From Acetivibrio thermocellus ATCC 27405 (GTDB lineage Bacteria; Bacillota; Clostridia; Acetivibrionales; Acetivibrionaceae): a stretch of 64,000 nt of DNA. Position 1 is the first letter of the stretch. Every line of letters begins with the position of its first letter. The DNA lies in NCBI RefSeq assembly GCF_000015865.1, contig NC_009012.1, forward strand, positions 2,907,081 through 2,971,080, given 5' to 3'. The position numbers and the translations under genes are program-made. Positions 8,623 to 18,284 of this stretch are shown here, piece after piece. A model generated the notes under the pieces. That model was not told the DNA's origin. It saw only the letters and a list, made by a program, of their open reading frames with translations, and ran no database searches.

Positions 8623-9666
8623 ATGAAAGGAAAAATGAAGGTTTGTGTGTTGACAGGCAAAGAAAAGCTGGAGTGGGTAGAACGCGATATTCCACAGCCG
8701 GGAAGGGGGGAATTGCAGATCAAGCTGAAACATGTGGGCGTGTGCGGTTCAGACTTACATTTTTACAAAGAAGGACGTCTTGCAAACTGGGAACTTGACG
8801 GACCGCTGGCATTGGGACATGAACCCGGAGGAATTGTATCAGCCATAGGTGAAGGTGTTGAAGGCTTTGAGATTGGTGACAAGGTGGCATTGGAACCGGG
8901 AGTGCCGTGCGGTGAATGTGAAGACTGTAGAAAAGGACATTACAATTTGTGCAAACATATCAAATTTATGGCCATTCCTCATGAAAAAGACGGTGTGTTT
9001 GCCGAGTACTGCGTTCATAGTGCAAGCATGTGCTACAAACTGCCTGAGAATGTTGACACAATGGAAGGTGGCCTTATGGAACCGCTTTCTGTTGCGCTTC
9101 ATGCTACTGAACTGTCAAACGCTAAAATAGGCGAAACAGCTATTGTTTTAGGAAGTGGCTGCATTGGTTTGTGCACAGTTATGGCTCTTAAGGCACGGGG
9201 AGTAAGTGAAATTTATGTTACTGATGTGGTGGACAAGAGGCTTGAGAAGGCACTTGAAGTCGGAGCAACCCGGGTATTTAACAGTCAGAGGGAAGACATT
9301 GTGGAGTTTGCAAAAACTCTGCCCGGCGGCGGTGCGGATCAGGTTTACGAATGTGCGGGAAGCCGTGTGACAACTCTGCAGACATGCAAACTGATCAAAC
9401 GTGCCGGAAAAGTCACATTGGTTGGTGTGTCACCGGAGCCTGTTTTGGAACTGGATATCGCCACTTTGAACGCAATGGAAGGTACCGTATATTCCGTATA
9501 TCGTTACAGAAATATGTATCCTATTGCAATAGCAGCCGTGTCTTCAGGAGTAATTCCGCTTAAGAAAATTGTATCCCATGTGTTCGATTTTAAGGATTGC
9601 ATAGAGGCGATTGAATACAGTACAAATCACAAGGATGAAGTTATAAAATCTGTTATTAAATTTTAA
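8623..9666 (+). CDS. Zinc-dependent polyol (sorbitol-type) dehydrogenase
   Basis: A 347-aa medium-chain dehydrogenase. The catalytic zinc ligands are C41 (VCGSDLHFY) and H66-E67 (LGHEPGG). Four structural-zinc cysteines are at 96, 99, 102 and 110 (CGECEDCRKGHYNLC). A Rossmann glycine motif GSGCIG lies near 176. Relatives oxidise sorbitol, xylitol, threonine or butanediol with NAD+. Between a kinase and transketolase on one side and a sugar transporter on the other, a polyol substrate fits best. The ribosome site GGAGG lies seven bases before the ATG. Confidence 0.87.
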   Translation: MKGKMKVCVLTGKEKLEWVERDIPQPGRGELQIKLKHVGVCGSDLHFYKEGRLANWELDGPLALGHEPGGIVSAIGEGVEGFEIGDKVALEPGVPCGECEDCRKGHYNLCKHIKFMAIPHEKDGVFAEYCVHSASMCYKLPENVDTMEGGLMEPLSVALHATELSNAKIGETAIVLGSGCIGLCTVMALKARGVSEIYVTDVVDKRLEKALEVGATRVFNSQREDIVEFAKTLPGGGADQVYECAGSRVTTLQTCKLIKRAGKVTLVGVSPEPVLELDIATLNAMEGTVYSVYRYRNMYPIAIAAVSSGVIPLKKIVSHVFDFKDCIEAIEYSTNHKDEVIKSVIKF

Positions 9667-9759
9667 ATGCCCGAAGGCAATACGTGAATAAATTGCTTCA
9701 AGTCTGACGGCGTAATGCTGCGGAAAACGTATTGGATGTTTTAAAAATCTACAAGTTAA

Positions 9760-9817
9760 TTACCAGAACTATTCTGGTAAAAATAAAAAACTTGAACACA
9801 AAATAAATGTTGTGTTC
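9760..9817 (+). promoter_or_regulatory. Two hairpins between dehydrogenase and binding-protein genes
   Basis: TTACCAGA/TCTGGTAA (9760-9780) is followed by A-rich sequence, and GAACACAA/TTGTGTTC (9794-9817) lies just before the ribosome site of the binding protein. Neither has a T tract. Such structures often mark processing or partial attenuation, giving more binding protein than enzyme; that role here is inferred. Confidence 0.4.
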
Positions 9818-9848
9818 AGGAAAATAATTATGTGAGGTGTATAAAAGT

Positions 9849-10967
9849 ATGTTAAAGTTAAAAAAAGTAATAGCTCTTCTTGTTACAACAATGCTTGTTT
9901 TATCCGTGTTAGTTGGATGTGGAAACAATACAACCAACAATAACAGCGGCACAAGCGGACCAAGTACAAACAGCGGAACAAGCGGATCGGGCACAAACAG
10001 TGGTACTACGTCGAACAATGTAACCGGAAAAACCGATTTGGCTGACACCAATTTTGACACAAGCTATACGCCAAAGAGAACATCATACAAGATTTACTGC
10101 ACATACAAGAATATTCATGCCTGGTATGATGCTATCAAATGCGGTATTGATGCTGCTGTAAAAGAGCTGGCAGAAAAAGGCGTTACAGTAGATTATGAAT
10201 GGTATGGACCTGCCCAGCCGGATGCCGTTGACCAGGTAAATTCCATTGAGACTGCAATCGGACAAGGTTGGGACCTTATCGCTGTCGACGTTAACCAGCC
10301 CGAATTGACAGGAGAAGCAATCAACAATGCCGTCGCAAAAGGTATTCCTGTTGCTGTATTCGGAACTTCAGACGTACCGAACTGTGACCGTGCATTCTTT
10401 GTAGGAAATACTGACCCGTATGGTGATGGCTGTGCCCTTGCAAAAGCAGTTTGTGAAAAGATGGGTGGCAAAGGTCAGATTGCAATTCTGGCAGGTACTA
10501 TAGGAGCTTTGGCTCACGAAGAAAGATTGCGTGGATTTAAGGATACAATTGCAAAATATCCTGATATAGAAATCGTTGACGAGCAGCGCGACAACGACGA
10601 AGTTGAAAAGGCAATCAGTATTACAGAATCCTGGCTCCAGGCTTATCCTAACCTGGGAGGTATTCTCTGCAACAACATGTCCAACCCGGTTGGTGCATGC
10701 CAGGCTGTAGCAGATGCCGGTAAATCAGGCAAGATCGTTATCGGCGGTATGGACCATGACCTTCGTGCTTTGAATGCTCTGAAAGATGGTACTTTGTATG
10801 TGGCACAAGTTCAGAACTGCTATGACATGGGTTACAAACTTATCTACAATGCAATAAAGACGATTGACGGTGAAAAAGTTGAAGAGTCAACAGCAGTAGG
10901 TTCCACTTCAGTGTATGCACAAGACGCAGATAAATTCATCAATATGTTATATGGAGAGGCAAATTAA
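9849..10967 (+). CDS. Sugar-binding lipoprotein of an ABC transporter
   Basis: A 372-aa periplasmic-binding-protein type I fold. A lipoprotein signal peptide ends at the lipobox LVGC (Cys24). A low-complexity Asn/Ser/Gly/Thr linker runs to about residue 62, then the ribose/galactose-type binding domain (DLIAVDVNQPELTGEAINNAVAKGIPVAVFGT, GKIVIGGMDHDLRALNALKDG). It sits outside the membrane and delivers sugar to the permease encoded two genes later. Start at ATG 9849 after GAGGTG. From recall, this gene set resembles a C. thermocellum transporter studied for sugar binding; the ligand is not readable here. Confidence 0.9.
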   Translation: MLKLKKVIALLVTTMLVLSVLVGCGNNTTNNNSGTSGPSTNSGTSGSGTNSGTTSNNVTGKTDLADTNFDTSYTPKRTSYKIYCTYKNIHAWYDAIKCGIDAAVKELAEKGVTVDYEWYGPAQPDAVDQVNSIETAIGQGWDLIAVDVNQPELTGEAINNAVAKGIPVAVFGTSDVPNCDRAFFVGNTDPYGDGCALAKAVCEKMGGKGQIAILAGTIGALAHEERLRGFKDTIAKYPDIEIVDEQRDNDEVEKAISITESWLQAYPNLGGILCNNMSNPVGACQAVADAGKSGKIVIGGMDHDLRALNALKDGTLYVAQVQNCYDMGYKLIYNAIKTIDGEKVEESTAVGSTSVYAQDADKFINMLYGEAN

Positions 10968-10968
10968 C

Positions 10969-12456
10969 ATGTACGAATATGTTGTTGAGATGAAAGGTAT
11001 CTCGAAATCCTTTCCCGGCACAAAGGCGCTGGACGATGTTGCATTGCAGCTGAAGAAGGGTGAAATTCACGCCCTTGTCGGTGAAAACGGAGCGGGAAAA
11101 AGCACTTTGATGAATATTCTGACTGGACAGATTTCAATGGATATCGGAGAAATCTTTATGGAGGGAAAACCGGTTCGGTTTTCCTCTCCTAAAGATGCTT
11201 TAAAAAAGAGCATTGTCCTGGTGCCTCAGGAATTGAATCTGGTGCCGGAACTGAGCATAGCGGAAAATATCTTTTTGGGCAATGAAATATTAAAAATTAG
11301 GTTAATTGACTGGAAAAGTACATGTAAAGAAGCGGAGAAGCTTCTGGAATTGTTGGGTGTGCATGTGGATGTGACCCAACCTGTTAAAAAGCTGTCGGCG
11401 GCTTATCAGCAGCTGGTCTCTATTGCCAGGGCATTGGCTTATTCCCCAAAATTGTTGATTTTGGATGAGCCGACGGCGGTATTGACTAAGAATGAAAAAG
11501 AGAATTTGTTCAAATCCATGAGAAAACTAAAAGAAAATGGGACAACCATGGTGTTTATCAGCCATCATCTCGATGAAGTAATGGAGCTTACCGACCGTGT
11601 CACCATCATGCGTGACGGTCATGTAGTCAAGGTTGTAAACACAAATGAAATTACAAAAGATGAAATGATTAATTTGATGGCAGGCAAAAAAGTTGAAAAA
11701 ACAAAACGGATAAAGCGTAAGGTTTCCGATGAAATCTTTTTCGAAGTCAGAAATCTTACAAGAAAAGGTGAATTTGAAGATATCAGCTTTCATGTAAAGA
11801 AAGGCGAAATTTTGTGTGTGGCAGGCCTGGTTGGAGCAGGAAGAACCGAGATATTTAAATGTGCCTTTGGAATTACGGAAAAGGAACCCGGCGGAAAGAT
11901 TTTTATCGAAGGCAGGGAAGTAAACATAAAATCTCCTATTGACGCAATCAAATATGGTATTGGGTATGTTTCCGAAGAAAGAAGACATGACGGCATTACA
12001 CCCAATATGTCGGTTATGGAAAATATGATGTTGCCGTCGTATGGAGAGTTAAAGAAATATGGTCTGATTGATTATGAAAAGGCAGTTTCCATTACAAATG
12101 ACTACATTCAATCTTTTAGAATCAAGACACCTTCCAGGGACACTCTGATTAAGAATTTATCCGGTGGAAATCAGCAGAAAGTTATCGTAGCAAGATGGAT
12201 GGCCAAGGGAATTAAAATGTTGATTTTGGATGAACCTACCAGGGGAATTGATGTTAATGCTAAAGGTGAAATCCATCAGCTTATAAGGGAACTGGCTGAT
12301 AAAGGAGTGGCTGTTGTTGTAATCTCCTCGGAGATAGAAGAAGTATTGGCATTGGCAGACAGAATCATGGTTATCCAACGGGGTAAAATTGGTGGATATA
12401 TTAACGATGTCGATATGACAACACAGGAAGATGTGCTGAAGGTGGCATTTCAATGA
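10969..12456 (+). CDS. Sugar ABC transporter ATPase with two ABC domains (RbsA-type)
   Basis: A 495-aa protein with two fused ABC modules. The first has a perfect Walker A (GENGAGKST) and Walker B (LLILDEPTAVL) but a degenerate signature (LSAAYQQ). The second has a degenerate Walker A (GLVGAGRTE) and a good signature (LSGGNQQK). This asymmetry is normal for ribose/galactose/xylose-type importers. It energises the permease encoded next. The start ATG at 10969 follows GGAGAGG and lies two bases after the binding-protein stop. Confidence 0.94.
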   Translation: MYEYVVEMKGISKSFPGTKALDDVALQLKKGEIHALVGENGAGKSTLMNILTGQISMDIGEIFMEGKPVRFSSPKDALKKSIVLVPQELNLVPELSIAENIFLGNEILKIRLIDWKSTCKEAEKLLELLGVHVDVTQPVKKLSAAYQQLVSIARALAYSPKLLILDEPTAVLTKNEKENLFKSMRKLKENGTTMVFISHHLDEVMELTDRVTIMRDGHVVKVVNTNEITKDEMINLMAGKKVEKTKRIKRKVSDEIFFEVRNLTRKGEFEDISFHVKKGEILCVAGLVGAGRTEIFKCAFGITEKEPGGKIFIEGREVNIKSPIDAIKYGIGYVSEERRHDGITPNMSVMENMMLPSYGELKKYGLIDYEKAVSITNDYIQSFRIKTPSRDTLIKNLSGGNQQKVIVARWMAKGIKMLILDEPTRGIDVNAKGEIHQLIRELADKGVAVVVISSEIEEVLALADRIMVIQRGKIGGYINDVDMTTQEDVLKVAFQ

Positions 12457-12474
12457 TGGGAGGTTACAGGAATT

Positions 12475-13458
12475 ATGAACAAAGTTAAAAAGTTTTTAAA
12501 ATCAACAGCGGGTATGGTTTTGATAGTAACTATTCTGATTGGTGTTATTGTTCATCTCGCAACCGGTAATTTTTTTACTTCATATAATATCAGTACCCTG
12601 ACCAGGGCAGCGGCTTTTGTTATCCTTGTTGGATTCGGACAGACCATTGTGCTGCTGACAGGCGGTATTGATTTGTCAGTGGCATCTATTGCGTCAATAT
12701 GTGGAATGTTTAGTGCAATCTTTATGGTAAGGCTGGGACTGAATCCGTACCTCTCCATTATACTGGCTTGCCTTTTGGGATTGGTTTTTGGTGCGATAAA
12801 CGGTTTCTTTATTTCTTATTTTAAGTTGACGCCGTTTATTGTGACATTGGCTACAATGGAAATTTATAAAGGTATTGTTTATGTTATTACCAAAGGTATG
12901 CCGATTACCGGAATGCCAAAGTCAGCACAACAGTTTGCCAATGGTGTTATCGGCGGTATACTTCCCAATGTTGTTATTATCATGGTTGTTATCTGCATTT
13001 TATTAACCATCCTGCTGAATAAAACAAAAACCGGGCGCTATATTTACGCACTGGGAGGCAACAGAAACTGTGCAAGAATAGTTGGTATTCCCATTGAAAG
13101 GATTGAGCTTCTTGTATACAGCCTGAGCGGACTTTTGGCTGCAACTGCAGGTGTGTTGATGGCTTGCAAGCTGGCCTCCTTCCAGGCGAGCATAGGTGAA
13201 AGCTGGCAGATGGATTCCATTACCGCTGCGGTACTTGGCGGTACTTCCATGGCCGGTGGAATTGGAAGCGTCGTAGGTACTATCATCGGTGGTCTCTTAA
13301 GCGGTGTTATTACAACCTGTATCACACTTCTGAGGATTTCATCGTACTGGGAAACAATTGTTACAGGTGCTGTAGTATTGATTGCAGTATTGGTTGACGC
13401 CATGAAGGATAACGTTTCATTGCGTCAGAGGATTCAAGGGATAATCTTTAGGAAATAA
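12475..13458 (+). CDS. Sugar ABC transporter permease (RbsC-type)
   Basis: A 327-aa membrane protein with about nine to ten helices. It contains the family motif LTGGIDLSVASIASICGM near residues 61-78 and AAVLGGTSMAGGIGSVVGTIIGG near the end, typical of ribose-type permeases. It forms the transmembrane channel with the ATPase and binding protein encoded just upstream. One permease gene is present, so a homodimer is expected. The next gene begins one base after its stop codon. Confidence 0.93.
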   Translation: MNKVKKFLKSTAGMVLIVTILIGVIVHLATGNFFTSYNISTLTRAAAFVILVGFGQTIVLLTGGIDLSVASIASICGMFSAIFMVRLGLNPYLSIILACLLGLVFGAINGFFISYFKLTPFIVTLATMEIYKGIVYVITKGMPITGMPKSAQQFANGVIGGILPNVVIIMVVICILLTILLNKTKTGRYIYALGGNRNCARIVGIPIERIELLVYSLSGLLAATAGVLMACKLASFQASIGESWQMDSITAAVLGGTSMAGGIGSVVGTIIGGLLSGVITTCITLLRISSYWETIVTGAVVLIAVLVDAMKDNVSLRQRIQGIIFRK

Positions 13459-13459
13459 C

Positions 13460-14074
13460 ATGAAGATTTATTTAATCCGGCATGGTGAAACAGACTGGAA
13501 TAAAAAACTGAAGATACAGGGTCAGGTCGATATTCCACTGAACCAGACAGGAAGAATGCAGGCAGAGATTGCTGCAAAATATCTGGACGGAATTCAATTT
13601 GATGCGGTTTTCTCAAGCCCGCTTTTGCGGGCCAGGGAAACTGCTAAGATAATAATTAAAGATAGAAAAATACCCTTTTATATAGATGACAGATTAAAAG
13701 AAATTTCTTATGGAATTCGTGAAGGACAGTCATTGCGGCTTATACATGCTTTCCCCTTTTTGAGATTGCATGCTTATTTTAAAAAACCTGAGAGCTATAT
13801 TCCCCCAAAAGGTGGAGAGACAATTCGGGAATTAAAAGATAGGTGTCGGTCCTTTCTTGATGAAAGGATAGTTCCCATGGAAGAAATATATAACAATGTA
13901 TTGATTTCCGGACACGGAGCGCTTATCCGGGCAATGATTTCCGTAGTTGTTTCTCTGCCTGATTCCTATTTTTGGAGTGGAAAAGAACAGGGAAATTGTG
14001 CGGTAACTATTATGGAATGTAAAAACAAAGAAATAAAGTTAATAGAAGAAGCAATAGATACACAATCAAATTGA
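13460..14074 (+). CDS. Histidine phosphatase (phosphoglycerate-mutase-like)
   Basis: A 204-aa protein of the histidine phosphatase superfamily. The phospho-histidine motif RHGETDWN is at residues 7-14, the second arginine is in SSPLLRARETA, and the second catalytic histidine is in ISGHGALIRAM. Family members are cofactor-dependent mutases or small-molecule phosphatases. Translational coupling to the sugar permease suggests a sugar-phosphate phosphatase role rather than glycolysis, but this is inference. It is the last gene of the operon. Confidence 0.85.
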   Translation: MKIYLIRHGETDWNKKLKIQGQVDIPLNQTGRMQAEIAAKYLDGIQFDAVFSSPLLRARETAKIIIKDRKIPFYIDDRLKEISYGIREGQSLRLIHAFPFLRLHAYFKKPESYIPPKGGETIRELKDRCRSFLDERIVPMEEIYNNVLISGHGALIRAMISVVVSLPDSYFWSGKEQGNCAVTIMECKNKEIKLIEEAIDTQSN

Positions 14075-14110
14075 TTTTATTGATTTTGTGTCAATAAAAT
14101 CAATTTTTTT
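14069..14110 (+). terminator. Terminator of the sugar operon
   Basis: A 15-bp perfect stem (AATTGATTTTATTGA / TCAATAAAATCAATT) with loop TTTTGTG is followed by seven T residues. It overlaps the stop codon of the phosphatase gene. Confidence 0.85.
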
Positions 14111-14141
14111 GTTGTTGGTTTTAGGTGTATGATAAAAAAAT

Positions 14142-14450
14142 TTATTCATGCTGTTTGGGTTTTGAATATCCACAACCGCAAAAATTTATATAATTGGGAT
14201 TTATTTTTCCGCATCCTGAGCAGCGCCATTCGTCTTCTTTTAGTTTTCTGCTCTCATTGTTCTGTGACAATATTTTTAAGTTACCCTGCTCGGAAAGTTT
14301 GAAAAGAATGACTTCCTGATTATCAATTATTATATACAACGAATATAAAATTGAAAAAAAGACCATTGTTCCCAAAAGTATAGTAATAAAACCCATCCAA
14401 TTTAATGAAATAAAACAAAATATAGTCAAAATAATACCAAAAACCAGCAC
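14142..14450 (-). CDS. Small membrane protein with C-terminal zinc ribbon
   Basis: A 102-aa protein with two N-terminal hydrophobic helices (about residues 1-45), then a soluble tail ending in a zinc-ribbon pattern (CSGCGKINPNYINFCGCG). The visible start is a GTG without a clear ribosome site. Just upstream an ATG-started frame stops early, which suggests an annotation ambiguity or a frameshift at the N terminus. No function is recognised. Confidence 0.5.
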   Translation of the reverse strand: MLVFGIILTIFCFISLNWMGFITILLGTMVFFSILYSLYIIIDNQEVILFKLSEQGNLKILSQNNESRKLKEDEWRCSGCGKINPNYINFCGCGYSKPKQHE

Positions 14451-14642
14451 AATTTTAGATAAAATATTTAAGAAGATCTTTTAGCATAAACTAACCCACT
14501 TTTTTAAAAAAACAAATGATAATTAAATTATAATTTATATTACCAGGAAAAATCAAATATTTAAAAGTTATGGTATAAATTTTAATATTAGATAACCTCA
14601 ACTTAAAGATGTTAATCAAACACTGAGATTTATTGATTTATA

Positions 14643-14801
14643 ATGATATTAAAAGTATATTTTGGTACAATGCCAAATATAATCCAAAACAACAAAATAA
14701 ACCTGCAAAATGGTGTGGACATTGGAGAGTTTGACAGGTTGATTGCCAATGCCCTTTTGAAAGATTCAAAGAGATGTGCAAAAATGGGTAGATTGTTGTA
14801 A
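14643..14801 (+). pseudogene. 52-codon frame, possible 3' gene remnant
   Basis: The 356-base stretch from 14451 to 14806 is A/T-rich except for this frame, whose translation (VDIGEFDRLIANALLKDSKRCAKMGRLL) reads like the end of a real protein. There is no ribosome site before the ATG. It stops five bases before the convergent SNF2 gene. It may be the tail of a deleted gene. I see nothing else in the interval. Confidence 0.25.
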
Positions 14802-14806
14802 GTGAT

Positions 14807-17800
14807 TTACAGCTCAAAAAGCTCCAGAATTTCACTTTCGGACATTTTTGAAAGGAAGGTTTCGCCCGGCTGAATTACGGAATCAATCATTTCCTTTTTC
14901 TTTTGCTGAAGTTCAAATATTTTGTCTTCTATCGTTCCCTGGGTAATGAGTTTCATCACCTGCACAACATTTTTTTGCCCTATTCTGTGGGCACGATCGG
15001 AGGCCTGATCCTCAACCGCAGGATTCCACCAGGGGTCAAAATGTATTACCATGTCGGCACCGGTAAGATTCAAGCCTGTTCCTCCTGCTTTTAAAGAGAT
15101 GAGGAACAGCTTTCCTGTGCCCTGGTTGAAGGCCTTGACCATTTCCACACGGTCTTGGGCTTTGGTTGAGCCATCCAAATAAAAATACTCAACACTTTTT
15201 TGGTCAAGGAACTGCTTTATAATTTCCAGCATGCTTGTAAACTGCGAGAACAGCAAAATCCTGTGGCCACTGTCAAAGGCATCTGTCATTATTTCTTCCA
15301 ATGCCTGTATTTTGCCGCTTTCACCGCTGTAATTTTCAATAAAGAGGGATGGATGGCAGCATATCTGGCGAAGCCTTGTCAGAAGGGACAGTATTTTTAT
15401 TTGACTTTTTTCAAATCCGTTTGTTTGAAGCTCCATGGCAACTTCAGCCTTTGCCTTCTTAAGATAAGCAAGATAAATTTTCTTTTGCTCTGTGGTCATT
15501 TCACAGACTATTTTAGTTTCGATTTTCTCAGGCAGGTCTTTTAATACATCCTTTTTAAGCCGGCGAAGAATAAAGGGACGTATGTGCCTGCCAAGTTCAT
15601 TTAATGCATTTTGATCCGAGTGTTTTGTAATTGGGGTCTCAAACTTTTTTACAAACTTGCTGTGAGATAAAAGATATCCCGGCATGACAAAATCAAAAAT
15701 CGACCAAAGCTCTGTGATGGAGTTTTCAATTGGAGTGCCTGTCAGGGCAAAGTTCATTTCTGAATTAATTTGCTTTGCTGTTCTGGCATTAAGAGTATTG
15801 GGATTTTTAATGTGCTGGGCCTCATCAAGGAAGCAGTATTGGAATTTTATGTTCCTGTAAAGATCAATATCCCGCCTTAGTAAAGGATAGGAAGTTACCA
15901 CGATATCGGCATCTTTTATTTTTTCAAACTTTTCATGCCGCTCTGAAACAGAACCGGAAATAACCAGGACTTTAAGCTCCGGCGCAAACTTTTTGACTTC
16001 TTCCTGCCAGTTGTATACAAGAGAAGTGGGTGCGACAACGAGAGAAGGAGCAGCTGCTTTGTTCTTTTCCGACAGTATGAATGCTATAACCTGAAGGGTT
16101 TTACCCAAGCCCATGTCATCGGCCAGAATCCCGGACAAACCGTAATACGCAAGGGTTTTTAACCATTTGTAGCCGACCTTCTGATACTCCCTCAAAATGT
16201 TTTTTAATTTTTCGGGGATTTCAAAATCCATGTCCCCGGGTTCCTTTATGTTCTGAACCATGTGTTTGAAGTCCAGGCTTCTTTCAATTCCGTTCATATT
16301 GGCTTCGCGAAGCAAACTGTCAATATACATGGCTCTGTACTTGGGAAGCTCTATAACCTTTTTGGAAAGATCCTTTACTTTAATATCAAGCTGTTCAACC
16401 AGGTTGCTCATGCTTTTAAGTTCCGGCAGGTCAAGGGACAGGAAAGACCCGTCCTTGAGCCTGTAGAATTTCTTTTTTTCCTTTATGGAAGAAAAAATAT
16501 GTTCAAGCTCGCTTTTATCAATATCTCCGTAGTCAAAAGAAAATTCGAGCATGTTTGAAGCTTGATTAATCCGGATTCCGCCGGAAAAGCTTGGGGGAAA
16601 TCTTACACTGATATTCTTAAACGCATCGGAATAATACACTTCCGCCAATTCCTGAAGCCTGGGAAGGTCGTTTCTGAGAAACTCAAACAGTTTGTTTTCA
16701 TCTGTCAAATAGATTATGTTTTTATCCACTAAAAATTCTGCTGCTTCAAAAATTTCTATAATTTTTCTCTCGGATTCCGTATCCCTTACAACTATTTTGT
16801 CAGGGTCGCTAATATAATTTTGGCCGGAAAAAGGATTTACAACCAATTGACCGTAATGAAAATTGATAACGGCGGAAATTCCTTCTTTGTATTTGTCAAA
16901 ATATATCTTTGCAACAAGTTCCTCTTTAACGAGCTTGTCTTCTATTTCTTTGTCAATGGAAACTCTGCCTATTTTATGAATGTGGGGCAGAATTTCGGAA
17001 ACAAATCTTTCAGTCTGGGCAGCGGAAAAAGTCAGGGTGTCGGTTTTGCCTCCAAGTAGTCTGGAGATAAAAGGAATATAGTATTTTTGTTGTTTTTCGG
17101 AAGGGCGGTATATCCTGCCATTATAATAAAAGTAAACTCCTTTCTCGGTAAGAGGTACAAACGATCTTGATTCTTTTAAATGCAGCAAAACCTCATTATT
17201 TTTACGGGACAGAGAAAAATCCAGGGGAAGGTCCTCTTCCGCTATCGACACAAGTTTTTCTCCGTAGTCTAATACTTTTGCATAAAAATTTCTGTTTTTT
17301 AAAGCATCAAATATTCTAAGCAGGTAAGGGGTTGAAAGCAGTACCTTTTTATCGAAAAACGCACTGGGCATTGACTGGTAAGTGTATTTTAATCTTTGTT
17401 CCAAATGCTTCTCGTTTTCATATATTTCCATGAGTATATTGATAATTTTTTGATCCCCTTCTGAAAAAGTATGCTTTGCAGGGTCAAAAGTAAAATTTTT
17501 GCCAAACTCCAGAGGTGTGTTTGTGTATATGTGGTCTAAAAACTCCTTCATATTCTTTACAATGTACAATCTGCCGATGCCAAGTCTAAGTTCGACTGAG
17601 GATATGTAGCTGCTAAAATAATCCCGGTTGAATTCATAGCTCACCTCAATCTGAACTTCCTGTTTTGTGTGTTCGTCCAATAAACCGTCAAAAAAAGCAA
17701 ACAGGTCCTCAATGGTATTTTTGCCCTGTTTTTTGGAATCGCCGTAATTGTCATATTTGTAGTATTTATATTTGAGAAGTTCGCTTTGAGCCATTTTCAT

Positions 17801-18070
17801 TACAGCCACAATGTGCTTGCATGCACCTGAATAGCTGTAGTAAGCAGGGCATGTGCACTCATAGTCGCAGATATCGCCGCATTCGTTAAAATATATTGAG
17901 ACATCGTAGTCTTCGGAACCTCGAACGACAGCATTGATTACCAATTTGTCATTGTCAAACTCAAAGCGTCTCACCCGGTGATTGAGATTGTACAACAGGC
18001 CCATTTTGTAGGTTTCATTGTTTGAGGCATGGCGAAGGATGATTTTTTCGTTAATGTTGAATATATCCAT
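14807..18070 (-). CDS. SNF2/RapA-type DNA-dependent ATPase with SWIM zinc finger
   Basis: A 1087-aa protein. An N-terminal SWIM zinc finger (CECTCPAYYSYSGACKH pattern, about residues 52-75) is followed by a long bacterial SNF2-associated region, then the Swi2/Snf2 motor: motif I DDMGLGKTLQ, motif II DEAQ, GTPIEN, the second RecA lobe LLFSQFTSML, and QASDRAHRIGQ near the C terminus. The family remodels or translocates on DNA or RNA-polymerase complexes; the bacterial role of this class is poorly known. The gene is alone on the minus strand with no obvious partner. Confidence 0.93.
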   Translation of the reverse strand: MDIFNINEKIILRHASNNETYKMGLLYNLNHRVRRFEFDNDKLVINAVVRGSEDYDVSIYFNECGDICDYECTCPAYYSYSGACKHIVAVMKMAQSELLKYKYYKYDNYGDSKKQGKNTIEDLFAFFDGLLDEHTKQEVQIEVSYEFNRDYFSSYISSVELRLGIGRLYIVKNMKEFLDHIYTNTPLEFGKNFTFDPAKHTFSEGDQKIINILMEIYENEKHLEQRLKYTYQSMPSAFFDKKVLLSTPYLLRIFDALKNRNFYAKVLDYGEKLVSIAEEDLPLDFSLSRKNNEVLLHLKESRSFVPLTEKGVYFYYNGRIYRPSEKQQKYYIPFISRLLGGKTDTLTFSAAQTERFVSEILPHIHKIGRVSIDKEIEDKLVKEELVAKIYFDKYKEGISAVINFHYGQLVVNPFSGQNYISDPDKIVVRDTESERKIIEIFEAAEFLVDKNIIYLTDENKLFEFLRNDLPRLQELAEVYYSDAFKNISVRFPPSFSGGIRINQASNMLEFSFDYGDIDKSELEHIFSSIKEKKKFYRLKDGSFLSLDLPELKSMSNLVEQLDIKVKDLSKKVIELPKYRAMYIDSLLREANMNGIERSLDFKHMVQNIKEPGDMDFEIPEKLKNILREYQKVGYKWLKTLAYYGLSGILADDMGLGKTLQVIAFILSEKNKAAAPSLVVAPTSLVYNWQEEVKKFAPELKVLVISGSVSERHEKFEKIKDADIVVTSYPLLRRDIDLYRNIKFQYCFLDEAQHIKNPNTLNARTAKQINSEMNFALTGTPIENSITELWSIFDFVMPGYLLSHSKFVKKFETPITKHSDQNALNELGRHIRPFILRRLKKDVLKDLPEKIETKIVCEMTTEQKKIYLAYLKKAKAEVAMELQTNGFEKSQIKILSLLTRLRQICCHPSLFIENYSGESGKIQALEEIMTDAFDSGHRILLFSQFTSMLEIIKQFLDQKSVEYFYLDGSTKAQDRVEMVKAFNQGTGKLFLISLKAGGTGLNLTGADMVIHFDPWWNPAVEDQASDRAHRIGQKNVVQVMKLITQGTIEDKIFELQQKKKEMIDSVIQPGETFLSKMSESEILELFEL

Positions 18071-18187
18071 AAATTAACACCTCTAAAGTGGCAACTGTAA
18101 CTTTCAATTAATTAGTATATAACAATTTGTAAAGAAACGAAATAGAATCAAAAAGAATAATTAACAAATTCTGTAACCAGATAAATA

Positions 18188-18230
18188 TATCGCGAGTTCA
18201 AAGCTGCTTCGGAACCCGCGATACGTTTTT
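18188..18230. terminator. Hairpin between pepF and the SNF2 gene
   Basis: TATCGCG pairs with CGCGATA, with an inner GTTC/GAAC extension. The right flank is CGTTTTTA on the plus strand and the left flank is A/T-rich. It probably ends the leftward pepF transcript, although the T tract is better on the other strand. Confidence 0.45.
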
Positions 18231-18284
18231 ATATTATAAAGATATATAGAGTACATACTTCTTGTACTTATGGGGTATATACTG

